From CAYZQH01 sp050300015 (GTDB lineage Bacteria; Pseudomonadota; Gammaproteobacteria; Pseudomonadales; Cellvibrionaceae), in NCBI GenBank assembly GCA_050300015.1, contig JBNKWZ010000012.1, positions 1-64,000 of the forward strand: DNA of 64,000 nucleotides, in the 5' to 3' direction. The notes beneath the pieces were generated by a model. That model was not told the origin of the DNA, made no database searches, and was given only the letters and a program-made list of their open reading frames with translations. Positions 36,811-44,796 of the stretch are shown piece by piece. Each line of letters begins with the position of its first letter. Position 1 is the stretch's first letter. Position numbers and translations under genes: made by a program.

Positions 36811-37257
36811 TTAGTTACGACAGCTAGAGGGCAAGTACTTGGCATCAATAGCAGTTCCTGTGCCGCCACCTGGAGCACAAGTCCACTCTACTCGACCACC
36901 TGTGGCTGTGCCGGTCATAGAAAACTCGGTTCCTGCAGCTCCGTCCAAACCAGCTGTTGTAGAAGATTGAAGCAATACAGTAATCACTTCATCTGCTACG
37001 GTTACGGTACTCACCACTGGTGAATCGACGGTCAAAGACACACCAGCAGCGTCGTTATCAGCAGGCCAAGTGCCTCTCGACAAACGATGTTCAGATACGG
37101 CTGTTTTAGCAGCGGCAGCCATACCGATGGCTTCTGTCACTTTAGCGCGAACGGTGTAGTCTTGGTAAGCTGGCAAGGCAACTGCCGCCAAAATACCGAT
37201 AATGGCTACCACGATCATTAATTCGATTAATGTAAAACCTTGTTGATTGCTTTTCAT
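36811..37257 (-). CDS. pilA: Type IV major pilin PilA
   Basis: 148 residues. The prepilin peptide is M-K-S-N-Q-Q-G, with cleavage before F-T-L-I-E-L-M-I-V-V-A-I-I-G-I-L-A-A, and glutamate 5 of the mature protein is present. The globular part ends in a disulfide loop formed by two cysteines (W-T-C and S-S-C) six and one-to-three residues from the ends of the last segment, the D-region of type IVa pilins. PilD, encoded nearby, should cleave and N-methylate it. It forms the fibre used in twitching, DNA uptake and adhesion. A sigma-54-type promoter precedes it and a terminator follows. The opposite-strand pilBCD genes start about 440 bases away. Confidence 0.96.
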   Translation of the reverse strand: MKSNQQGFTLIELMIVVAIIGILAAVALPAYQDYTVRAKVTEAIGMAAAAKTAVSEHRLSRGTWPADNDAAGVSLTVDSPVVSTVTVADEVITVLLQSSTTAGLDGAAGTEFSMTGTATGGRVEWTCAPGGGTGTAIDAKYLPSSCRN

Positions 37258-37309
37258 ATGAGTAGTCCTCTTGTGTTACAACTCAAGTTGTTCAATGTTC
37301 AGTCACACC

Positions 37310-37325
37310 ATCAAGTAGCATGCCA
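37310..37325 (-). promoter_or_regulatory. Sigma-54 (-24/-12) promoter of pilA
   Basis: On the minus strand TGGCATGCTACTTGAT matches the consensus TGGCACG-N4-TTGCA with correct spacing; mismatches are at the sixth base and at the C of the -12 GC. It would place the transcription start about 40 bases before the pilA ATG. Sigma-54 plus PilS/PilR control is the norm for pilA in related bacteria. Confidence 0.75.
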
Positions 37326-37696
37326 AAGTCGACATTTTATTTTCAATCCGTCTGTAAGCCTCGGCAAATGCCATTTCATCACTGGTTTTTGGGGGTATTA
37401 ATCGGCCCTATGATGTCAGATTAGCCTAGCCCACCAACAAATCACGGTATAAACTGACAATATTTGTCAGCACCGCCTATTTCGCCACCTAATTTCTCCT
37501 GCATAACCGCACGTCTTGGCCGTAACCAACAAAAGAGGCCACCAGAATAAATCAAAGCAATACGGCTTAACCTTATACACTGGACGAATTGACTTAAACC
37601 TGTTGAAATGCCACCCATATAACTCCCTGGGCATAAGCTAAAATAAACAAATAACCCGGGTACTTGCCGCCCCTGATTTTTGGGATAGAACACCGT
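37326..37696. other. Divergent intergenic region between pilA and pilB
   Basis: About 370 bases beyond the pilA promoter. It should contain PilR-type upstream sites for pilA on the minus strand and the promoter of pilBCD on the plus strand. Short frames on both strands have no support. I cannot define individual binding sites by eye. Confidence 0.45.
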
Positions 37697-39427
37697 ATGA
37701 ATACACCAGCCCCACCACTGAGTGGCCTCGCCAGGCGCTTGGTTAGAGATGGCCTAATAGAAGAAGGTGCCGCCAAACAGGCTGTGGCCGAGGCGCTTAA
37801 AACCTCTAAGTCGCTGCCGTTTCAATTGATTGAATCCACCGAGATTACCGCCACGCAAATTTGCCAAGTGGCCTCTGATGAGTTTGGCACCCCTATATTT
37901 GATTTAACCGCGATTTTGCCCACCAGTATCCCTGAAAAGCTAGTGGACTCGAAGCTGGTGGCTAAGCATCAATCATTGCCTTTGTTTAAGCGGGGTAACC
38001 GCTTATTTGTGGCAGTAGCCGACCCCACCAACCTGCACGCGCTGGACGAGATTAAGTTTAATACCGGTTTAAACACCGAAGCGGTGGTGGTGGAAGCCGA
38101 CAAGCTGCAAAAGGCCGTAGATGCCTACTTAAATGCCGCCGAGGAAAGTATTGGCGACGCCTTAGGTGGCCTAGATGAAGAAGCTTTAGATGACCTTGAC
38201 ATTCAATCCGTCGATGCCGACGGTGGTAAAGAAGGTGAGGATACCTCTGAGGTGGACGAAGCGCCTATTGTGCGCTTTGTAAATAAGGTGCTATTGGATG
38301 CCATTAAAATGGGGGCCTCGGACATCCACTTTGAGCCCTACGAAAAGACCTACCGTGTGCGTTTTCGTATTGATGGCATATTGCAAGAGATGGCCAAACC
38401 CCCTTCTAATCTGGCCATCCGCTTAGCAGCGCGGCTTAAAGTGATGTCGCAGATGGACATCTCCGAACGTCGCGTGCCGCAAGATGGCCGGATTAAGATG
38501 AAGCTATCCAAAACCCGCGCCATTGACTTCCGGGTCAATACGCTGCCAACGCTGTTTGGCGAGAAGATTGTACTGCGGATTTTGGACCCCTCCAGCGCCA
38601 AGCTGGGCATTGACGCGCTAGGTTATGAGGAATTCCAGAAAAAGATGTACCTGGACGCCCTGGCCCAACCCCAGGGCATGATACTGGTTACTGGCCCCAC
38701 CGGGTCTGGTAAAACGGTCTCTCTTTATACGGGCTTGAACATACTGAATACTGTTGAGCGGAACATCTCCACGGCGGAAGACCCGGTGGAGATTAATATG
38801 GAGGGTATTAACCAGGTTAATATGAACAATAAGGTGGGGTTGACCTTTGCCGAGGCGCTGAGATCCTTCCTACGGCAAGACCCGGACATTGTGATGGTGG
38901 GTGAGATTCGTGACCTGGAGACCGCCGAAATTGCCATTAAAGCCGCACAAACCGGTCACTTGGTGCTTTCTACCCTGCATACCAACAGCGCACCGGAGAC
39001 CTTAACGCGCTTAATGAATATGGGCGTACCCACTTTTAACGTGGCCACCACCGTAAGCCTGATTATTGCCCAGCGTTTGGCGCGGCGTTTATGCTCTGCC
39101 TGTAAAAAACCTGCAAATGACATCCCAGAGGATATACTTAAGGAAGAAGGTTTTGACGACATTAATATACCGCGCGAAGAACTCACCTTGTTTCACCCCG
39201 TGGGGTGTGACAAGTGCGTGCACGGTTATAAGGGCCGCTTAGGGGTATATGAGGTGGTTCGCATCACACCAGAGATATCCAAGATTATAATGGAGGGTGG
39301 CAACTCTATTCAGATTGCCGAAACCGCTAAACGCGAAGGGTTCTTTGATTTAAGAACTGCCGCCTTGCGCAAAGCCGCCATGGGCTTAACCAGCCTTGAA
39401 GAAGCCAACCGAGTAACGAAGGATTAA
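37697..39427 (+). CDS. pilB: Type IV pilus extension ATPase PilB
   Basis: 576 residues from the ATG at 37697; an upstream in-frame start would add 11 atypical residues. N-terminal MshEN-type domains (about 1-150) precede the secretion ATPase core. Walker A is G-P-T-G-S-G-K-T; the aspartate box E-D-P-V-E-I, Walker B-like I-V-M-V-G-E-I-R-D and the histidine box are intact. A zinc-binding tetracysteine follows (C-S-A-C and C-D-K-C near residues 470-520). It powers pilin polymerisation in the cytoplasm at the platform protein PilC. pilC begins 2 bases after the stop. Confidence 0.96.
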   Translation: MNTPAPPLSGLARRLVRDGLIEEGAAKQAVAEALKTSKSLPFQLIESTEITATQICQVASDEFGTPIFDLTAILPTSIPEKLVDSKLVAKHQSLPLFKRGNRLFVAVADPTNLHALDEIKFNTGLNTEAVVVEADKLQKAVDAYLNAAEESIGDALGGLDEEALDDLDIQSVDADGGKEGEDTSEVDEAPIVRFVNKVLLDAIKMGASDIHFEPYEKTYRVRFRIDGILQEMAKPPSNLAIRLAARLKVMSQMDISERRVPQDGRIKMKLSKTRAIDFRVNTLPTLFGEKIVLRILDPSSAKLGIDALGYEEFQKKMYLDALAQPQGMILVTGPTGSGKTVSLYTGLNILNTVERNISTAEDPVEINMEGINQVNMNNKVGLTFAEALRSFLRQDPDIVMVGEIRDLETAEIAIKAAQTGHLVLSTLHTNSAPETLTRLMNMGVPTFNVATTVSLIIAQRLARRLCSACKKPANDIPEDILKEEGFDDINIPREELTLFHPVGCDKCVHGYKGRLGVYEVVRITPEISKIIMEGGNSIQIAETAKREGFFDLRTAALRKAAMGLTSLEEANRVTKD

Positions 39428-39429
39428 TA

Positions 39430-40641
39430 ATGGCCGCAAAAGTCGAACAATTTGTATACAAGGGCGTTGACCGTAAGGGTAAAAAAGTTGAGGGGGAGGT
39501 ATCTGGCACCAGCTCTGCGGTCATTAAAGCGCAACTGCTAAAACAAGGTATACGCGCGCAGAACGTGCGCAAAAAGCCTAAACCCCTGCTTGGAGGGGGC
39601 AAGAAGAAAATCAAGCCCATGGATATTGCCATTTTTACTCGGCAAATGGCCACCATGATGAAGGCGGGTGTACCATTGGTACAAAGTTTTGATATTGTGG
39701 CCGATGGCGTGGAAAACCCAGCCCTTGCCGATTTAATTCGCGCCATACGTGAAGATGTGGCCGCGGGTGGCGGCTTTGCCCCAAGCCTAAAAAAACACCC
39801 CAAATATTTTGACGATTTATTTTGCAACTTGGTGGAGTCTGGCGAGCAATCTGGTGCACTGGAGACCATGCTGGACCGCATTGCGACCTACAAAGAGAAA
39901 ACCGAACAATTAAAAGCAAAAATTAAAAAGGCCATGACCTACCCCATTGCCGTTGTGGTGGTGGCCATTGTGGTAACCGGCATTTTGCTCGTAAAAGTGG
40001 TGCCACAGTTTGCGGAAACCTTTAGCAGCTTTGGTGCAGATTTACCCGCCTTTACATTGTTTGTGCTGGGGTTATCGGAGATTGCGCAGGCCTATTGGCT
40101 GCAAGCCATCGTGATTGCCATTGCTAGTATTTTCGTTTTCAAAAAACTCAAAGAGAAAAACAAAAAGTTTGCCGTTGCACTGGATAGGCTTGCACTCAAA
40201 ATGCCCGTGACTGGGCAAATTGTATACAATTCGATTGTCGCGCGGTTTGCACGCACGCTCTCCACCACTTTTGCTGCGGGCGTGCCGTTAATTGATGCGC
40301 TGGATTCTGTCGCGGGAGCTACGGGCAACGCCATTTATGAGCAAGCGGTGTACAGAGTGCGAGATGAGGTGGCAACCGGTACGCAGCTCAATATTTCGTT
40401 GCGTACTGCAAAAATATTCCCCTCCATGTTGGTACAAATGACCACCATCGGTGAAGAATCCGGTGCTTTGGACGAAATGTTAGATAAAGTTGCCCAGTAC
40501 TACGAAGAAGCGGTAGATAACCTGGTAGACAGCCTAACCTCACTGTTAGAGCCTATGATTATGTCGGTTTTGGGTATATTAGTGGGCGGCTTAATGATTG
40601 CCATGTACCTGCCCATCTTCCAACTGGGCCAAGTGGTGTAA
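39430..40641 (+). CDS. pilC: Type IV pilus inner-membrane platform protein PilC
   Basis: 403 residues with two T2SS-F domains (about 65-190 and 270-392) and three main membrane helices. Signatures include F-T-R-Q-M-A-T-M-M-K-A-G-V-P-L and the repeat F-A-R-T-L-S-T-T-F-A-A-G-V-P-L, plus G-E-E-S-G-A-L-D-E-M-L. PilC couples the PilB and PilT motors to pilin addition and removal. pilD starts immediately after the stop. Confidence 0.96.
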   Translation: MAAKVEQFVYKGVDRKGKKVEGEVSGTSSAVIKAQLLKQGIRAQNVRKKPKPLLGGGKKKIKPMDIAIFTRQMATMMKAGVPLVQSFDIVADGVENPALADLIRAIREDVAAGGGFAPSLKKHPKYFDDLFCNLVESGEQSGALETMLDRIATYKEKTEQLKAKIKKAMTYPIAVVVVAIVVTGILLVKVVPQFAETFSSFGADLPAFTLFVLGLSEIAQAYWLQAIVIAIASIFVFKKLKEKNKKFAVALDRLALKMPVTGQIVYNSIVARFARTLSTTFAAGVPLIDALDSVAGATGNAIYEQAVYRVRDEVATGTQLNISLRTAKIFPSMLVQMTTIGEESGALDEMLDKVAQYYEEAVDNLVDSLTSLLEPMIMSVLGILVGGLMIAMYLPIFQLGQVV

Positions 40642-41532
40642 ATGCAAGAACTTCAAGCCCTCTACCACCAGGCGCCAGCGTTGCTTTACGCTGGCGTTTT
40701 TATATTGGGCGCATTGGTGGGCAGTTTTTTGAATGTGGTGATTTTTCGGTTACCGAAAATGATGCACAACCAGTGGGATAAAGACTGCTACGACTACATT
40801 AGCACCCATCAACCGGATGCCAAACTCAACAAGCCCACTGAGCAAACCTTTAACTTAGCCAAACCCAATTCCACTTGCCCCAAGTGCCACTCCCCTATAA
40901 AGCCCTGGCACAATATTCCCGTGATCAGTTACTTGGCACTACAAGGCAAGTGTGCCAACTGCAAAAACCCCATATCCATTCGCTACCCCATTATTGAATT
41001 TGTCACTGCCGCACTCTCTATTTTGCCCTTGATGATTTTTGGCCCCAGCGTGGCGGCCATTGCGGCATTGGGGCTGGTTTGGTGTTTGGTGGCACTTACC
41101 ATGATCGACATCGACCATCAATTACTGCCGGATGCCATTACGCTGCCATTGCTTTGGGCGGGGCTTTTGGTAAATTTATGGGGGGTGTATACCCCTATTG
41201 AATCTGCTGTAATCGGTGCCATTGCAGGGTATTTGTCCCTGTGGAGCGTGTACTGGCTATTTAAATTGGCCACCGGCAAAGAAGGCATGGGCTATGGCGA
41301 CTTTAAGTTGCTGGCGGCATTGGGTGCCTGGATGGGGTGGACTTTTTTGCCGATGATTATATTGTTGTCGTCACTCGTCGGCGCCGTGCTGGGCATAGCA
41401 ATAATAGTGGCCTCTGGCCGCGACAAAGCCAAACCGCTACCCTTTGGACCCTATTTGGCCATCGCAGGGCTAATCGCCTTTTTTTGGGGGGATGCCATTT
41501 TAAGCAACTACTTACAAATGTTTCAGTTTTAA
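40642..41532 (+). CDS. pilD: Prepilin peptidase/N-methyltransferase PilD
   Basis: 296 residues. It cleaves the leader of PilA and of type II secretion pseudopilins and methylates the new N-terminus. The cytoplasmic zinc domain carries C-P-K-C and C-A-N-C (about residues 73-114). The two catalytic aspartates lie in D-I-D-H-Q-L-L-P-D and G-Y-G-D-F-K-L-L. Eight or so membrane helices are expected. The gene shares its start with the end of pilC, and coaE begins 5 bases downstream, the standard gammaproteobacterial layout. Confidence 0.96.
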   Translation: MQELQALYHQAPALLYAGVFILGALVGSFLNVVIFRLPKMMHNQWDKDCYDYISTHQPDAKLNKPTEQTFNLAKPNSTCPKCHSPIKPWHNIPVISYLALQGKCANCKNPISIRYPIIEFVTAALSILPLMIFGPSVAAIAALGLVWCLVALTMIDIDHQLLPDAITLPLLWAGLLVNLWGVYTPIESAVIGAIAGYLSLWSVYWLFKLATGKEGMGYGDFKLLAALGAWMGWTFLPMIILLSSLVGAVLGIAIIVASGRDKAKPLPFGPYLAIAGLIAFFWGDAILSNYLQMFQF

Positions 41533-41537
41533 GCCCC

Positions 41538-42170
41538 ATGCTATTGAAAATAGGGCTAACAGGTGGCATTGGCAGTGGTAAAAGCTTAGTGGCAGAGACC
41601 TTAATTGGCCTGAACATACCGGTTATCAACGCCGATACCCTTGCCAAAAGCTTAACCGAACCGGGTAGCCCACATTTAACCGCCATAGCCGATCACTTTG
41701 GCGCACACATCATCAAGCCCGACGGCACGCTGGACCGCAAAGCGTTGCGCGGCATTGTGTTTAACTCCAGTACTGAGCGCACATGGCTGGAAGCCGAACT
41801 GCACCCAGCCATACGGCGTAAAATCGTCCAAGCGCTGGACAATGCCGCTAAGCCCGAGACAAATACCCCATGCCCCCCCTATGTTGTGTTGGAATCCCCT
41901 CTGTTATTCGAAACCGAGCAAGATAAACTGCTGGATAACGTGATTGTGGTGGATGTGCCTGAAGCCATACAACGCCAACGCGCGGCCGCGCGAGATGGCT
42001 TTGACGAGGCTGCCATTCAAGCCATCATCAACACCCAAATGCCGCGAACCCAGCGCCGCCAGCAAGCTGACTTTGTGATTGATAACAGCGGGCCGCGCGA
42101 GCAAACCTTGCGGCAAGTAGAAGCCCTCCACCAAACACTTCTTGCGCGATCCCTACAAACCGAACGTTGA
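41538..42170 (+). CDS. coaE: Dephospho-CoA kinase CoaE
   Basis: 210 residues from the ATG at 41538; a longer upstream frame overlaps pilD and is not needed. CoaE phosphorylates the 3' hydroxyl of dephospho-CoA, the last step of coenzyme A synthesis. The P-loop is G-L-T-G-G-I-G-S-G-K-S at the N-terminus, followed by I-N-A-D-T-L-A and the lid-region segment R-Q-R-A-A-A-R-D-G. It lies directly behind pilD, as in many gammaproteobacteria. Confidence 0.95.
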   Translation: MLLKIGLTGGIGSGKSLVAETLIGLNIPVINADTLAKSLTEPGSPHLTAIADHFGAHIIKPDGTLDRKALRGIVFNSSTERTWLEAELHPAIRRKIVQALDNAAKPETNTPCPPYVVLESPLLFETEQDKLLDNVIVVDVPEAIQRQRAAARDGFDEAAIQAIINTQMPRTQRRQQADFVIDNSGPREQTLRQVEALHQTLLARSLQTER

Positions 42171-42225
42171 GTTGAGCGCTGACTATCTAAAAACGACCCA
42201 CCATTGAACGCAGTGCCAGCAACCT

Positions 42226-43059
42226 ATGAGCCACAGCCCTACACAATTGAACCACCCGATAGCAGTGCACTGCCACGCGGAAAGCTTAATACCGCACGCT
42301 GAGCGCTTAGCTAAGGTATTAAACACGAACATTAATAGCACCGCAGGTGATGCAAACTATGCTGTGGTTTTTACAGAAAACGGTGTTGCGCTTCAGTCAT
42401 TAGCCAACCCTAAGGTGGGGGCAGTACAAGTGGATTTTGCGGGCGGAAAAAACGACCACCGCAGAAAATTTGGCGGTGGTAAAAGCCAGATGATTGCCAA
42501 AGCCTGCGGCGTAAAAGGCACATTCAAGCCGAGCATATTGGATGCCACTGCCGGGCTTGCGCAAGATGGGTTTGCCTTGGCTTGCCTCGGTTGTACGGTG
42601 ACTTTGGTGGAGCGCTCACCCATTGCTCACACACTGGTGCAAGATGGGTTAACCCGCGCACATACCACCGCAGAAGCGAATGATGATGAAGACTTAAGGG
42701 CCATTTTATCGCGCATCACGCTGCACTTGAGCGACAGCATCACTTACCTAAAAAGCGCAAGTTTAATGGCAACCGATACGCCAATGGCCGATGTGATTTA
42801 CCTGGACCCTATGTTCCCCGCCAAGCAAAAATCTGCCGCGGTGAATAAAAATATGCAAGCTTTTCACACTATTATTGGGTTTGATTTGGATGACGCAGAA
42901 CTGCTTGCTGCTGCGCGCCCGGTAGCCCGTTACCGCGTTGTGGTCAAAAGGCCTAGACGCGCGCCTGCCATTGAAGGCCCTCCACCGACCTATAAACTGG
43001 AGGGCAAATCCTCGCGTTACGACATTTATGTAAACAAGGGCTTACCCGAAAAAGGTTAA
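42226..43059 (+). CDS. rsmJ: 16S rRNA (guanine-1516-N2) methyltransferase RsmJ
   Basis: 277 residues. The AdoMet-binding motif I is L-D-A-T-A-G-L-A-Q-D-G-F-A, and the substrate motif V-I-Y-L-D-P-M-F-P is followed by K-K/Q-K-S-A-A-V; the C-terminal K-G-K/L-S-S-R-Y-D-I-Y is characteristic of RsmJ (YhiQ). It methylates G1516 in 16S rRNA. The gene is 55 bases after coaE and overlaps the convergent persulfide dioxygenase gene by 4 bases. Confidence 0.93.
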   Translation: MSHSPTQLNHPIAVHCHAESLIPHAERLAKVLNTNINSTAGDANYAVVFTENGVALQSLANPKVGAVQVDFAGGKNDHRRKFGGGKSQMIAKACGVKGTFKPSILDATAGLAQDGFALACLGCTVTLVERSPIAHTLVQDGLTRAHTTAEANDDEDLRAILSRITLHLSDSITYLKSASLMATDTPMADVIYLDPMFPAKQKSAAVNKNMQAFHTIIGFDLDDAELLAAARPVARYRVVVKRPRRAPAIEGPPPTYKLEGKSSRYDIYVNKGLPEKG

Positions 43060-43772
43060 ACGTTGCCACAGGCCCTGTTGGCGGGCACGGCCACATCCAT
43101 CATTTTAGGGTTGGGTAAATTGAGCGACCCCATCAAGGCGATATACTCCTCCACTGTTTTAATTTGCAGACGTGGATTAAATTGCCTTTCTTCATCCACG
43201 GTTGAAACCGTCCAGCCTTTGTAATCATGCCCTGGGTAAACCAAGGTATCCCCAGGGTATTGCAGCAAACCATTAAACAAACTGTTGTATTGCGCGCGAG
43301 CATCACCATTTTGAAAATCGGTGCGACCGGTGCCGCGAATCAGTAAGGTATCGCCAGTAAACAGCGCGGCAGAATTTTGGCTGCCTCCTGACAGGTAAAA
43401 ACTGTAAGAGTCATCTGTATGCCCCGGCGTGTGAAGCGCTTTAAGGGAGATTGCGCCTACCGTAAAAACGTCACCATCTTGCATAAACCGGTTGGCGCAA
43501 GCCGCGGCGGACTCTTGCCCCATCACAGTTACGCACCCCGTCCTCTCGCGTAAATCGCCGAGCGCTGTTATGTGGTCTGCATGGGTATGAGTATCCAATG
43601 CGTAGGTTAGGGTTAAACCCAACTGGCCTATCAGTGTTAAATACATTTCGGCATGCGGCTTTACCGGATCAATCAAAGCCGCTTGACCGGTTTGCTTGCA
43701 CCCCAAAAGATAGGTATAGGTGGAAGACTCGCTATCGAATAATTGCCTAAAAATCACATTTTTACTGTTCAT
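43056..43772 (-). CDS. Persulfide dioxygenase-like metallo-beta-lactamase (ETHE1/SdoA type)
   Basis: 238 residues from the ATG at 43772; the longer frame upstream lies inside the TauE gene. ETHE1-type enzymes oxidise glutathione persulfide to sulfite with mononuclear iron. The metal site reads D-T-H-T-H-A-D-H, followed by H-T-P-G-H-T and F-T-G-D-T-L; G-R-T-D-F-Q and Y-P-G-H-D-Y match the ETHE1/Blh branch more than glyoxalase II. Its start overlaps the TauE/SafE gene by 4 bases (ATGA). Sulfite made by the dioxygenase could be the cargo of the exporter. Confidence 0.88.
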   Translation of the reverse strand: MNSKNVIFRQLFDSESSTYTYLLGCKQTGQAALIDPVKPHAEMYLTLIGQLGLTLTYALDTHTHADHITALGDLRERTGCVTVMGQESAAACANRFMQDGDVFTVGAISLKALHTPGHTDDSYSFYLSGGSQNSAALFTGDTLLIRGTGRTDFQNGDARAQYNSLFNGLLQYPGDTLVYPGHDYKGWTVSTVDEERQFNPRLQIKTVEEYIALMGSLNLPNPKMMDVAVPANRACGNV

Positions 43773-44569
43773 AACCCTCTCACGCCCAGCACCAAGACAC
43801 ACATAATACACAGAGCCACCGCAAAGGCCTTTTGAAGGTGCTCTGAAGCCACACGCCTCGCCACTCGGTGGCTTAGCAGCATCCCAGTTACGGCGCCCAC
43901 AACCAGCTGCAACGCCTGTGCAATGGGTGCGGTGTGTAACAACCAATAACTGATAAAGCCCGATGTACTCACGATGGCGATAATAACCAGCGAGGAGCCC
44001 ACTGCATAGATCATGGGCAAGCGTGTGAGCCAGAGCAATACGGGCACAATAATAAACCCGCCCCCTACGCCCATAAAACCAGATAAAAACCCCACTATGA
44101 CTCCGGCAATGAGTAGATAGGCGTAACAACCCAACCCCAGAGCCTCCCCATGACCAAAGCGGCAGGCCGCATTTGCGGAATCCTCCGCCCCTTCCACTCT
44201 GCCACGCACCACGCGCTTGGAGTCTTCAGAGGTTACCCACATCCAAGCTGCGATGCCTAAACTTGTAATCGCGAACACGAATAAAACCACAATATCGGGT
44301 GCCATTGTGGCAACGTAACGGCCGAAGGGTGCCAACATTGCCCCAGTAACCGCCATTAATAACGCCGGCCGCCACAGTACTTGCGCCTTAGAGAATTGAA
44401 TCACCACGCCCACAATCGCTGCAAGGGCGACAGCCGCCAGCGCAATACCACTGGCGTCAGCAATGGGCATGTGGGTCAGCAACAGCAGTAAAGGCACCGC
44501 AAAAACCGACCCTCCAGCCCCAGTCAGCCCCAGCAACACGCCCACAAGCACACCTATAACAATCAGCAT
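43769..44569 (-). CDS. TauE/SafE-family sulfite or sulfonate exporter
   Basis: 266 residues with about eight membrane helices arranged as two related halves, the PF01925 pattern. Each half has the characteristic glycine-rich motif: V-L-L-G-L-T-G-A-G-G-S near residue 15 and F-L-S-G-F-M-G-V-G-G-G-F near residue 162. It is the first gene of a two-gene operon with the persulfide dioxygenase. Family members move sulfite, sulfoacetate or related anions; in this context sulfite is the best guess. Confidence 0.88.
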   Translation of the reverse strand: MLIVIGVLVGVLLGLTGAGGSVFAVPLLLLLTHMPIADASGIALAAVALAAIVGVVIQFSKAQVLWRPALLMAVTGAMLAPFGRYVATMAPDIVVLFVFAITSLGIAAWMWVTSEDSKRVVRGRVEGAEDSANAACRFGHGEALGLGCYAYLLIAGVIVGFLSGFMGVGGGFIIVPVLLWLTRLPMIYAVGSSLVIIAIVSTSGFISYWLLHTAPIAQALQLVVGAVTGMLLSHRVARRVASEHLQKAFAVALCIMCVLVLGVRGL

Positions 44570-44689
44570 ATTCGACTCATCATGTTTTTTTAAGACGTGG
44601 GTTATATGTCATTAAAACACTGTTATTCATTCACAATCACCTTTTTAAAAGGACCAAGCAAGTTAGCGATCACTTTGCTACAGTTTACA

Positions 44690-44719
44690 TTAACCCGGCC
44701 GTCTTTTATGTCGGGTTAA
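44690..44719. promoter_or_regulatory. 8-bp inverted repeat in the divergent region before the response regulator gene
   Basis: TTAACCCG (44690-44697) and CGGGTTAA (44712-44719) pair around a 14-base spacer that carries TTTT. The element lies about 78 bases before the response-regulator ATG and 120 bases before the TauE start. It could be an operator or a leader hairpin; there is no T-tract after it. Confidence 0.35.
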
Positions 44720-44796
44720 TGCGGCTAATCGTACAACTGTATTCCAAAGCGGCCTTTGCCGGTACTAAAAACTCACAATAAGGTACACGCCTGACC

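Noticed and set aside
43773..44129. Extended N-terminus for the persulfide dioxygenase
   Set aside because: The extra residues lie inside the TauE/SafE gene, and the ATGA overlap at 43769-43772 gives a better start.
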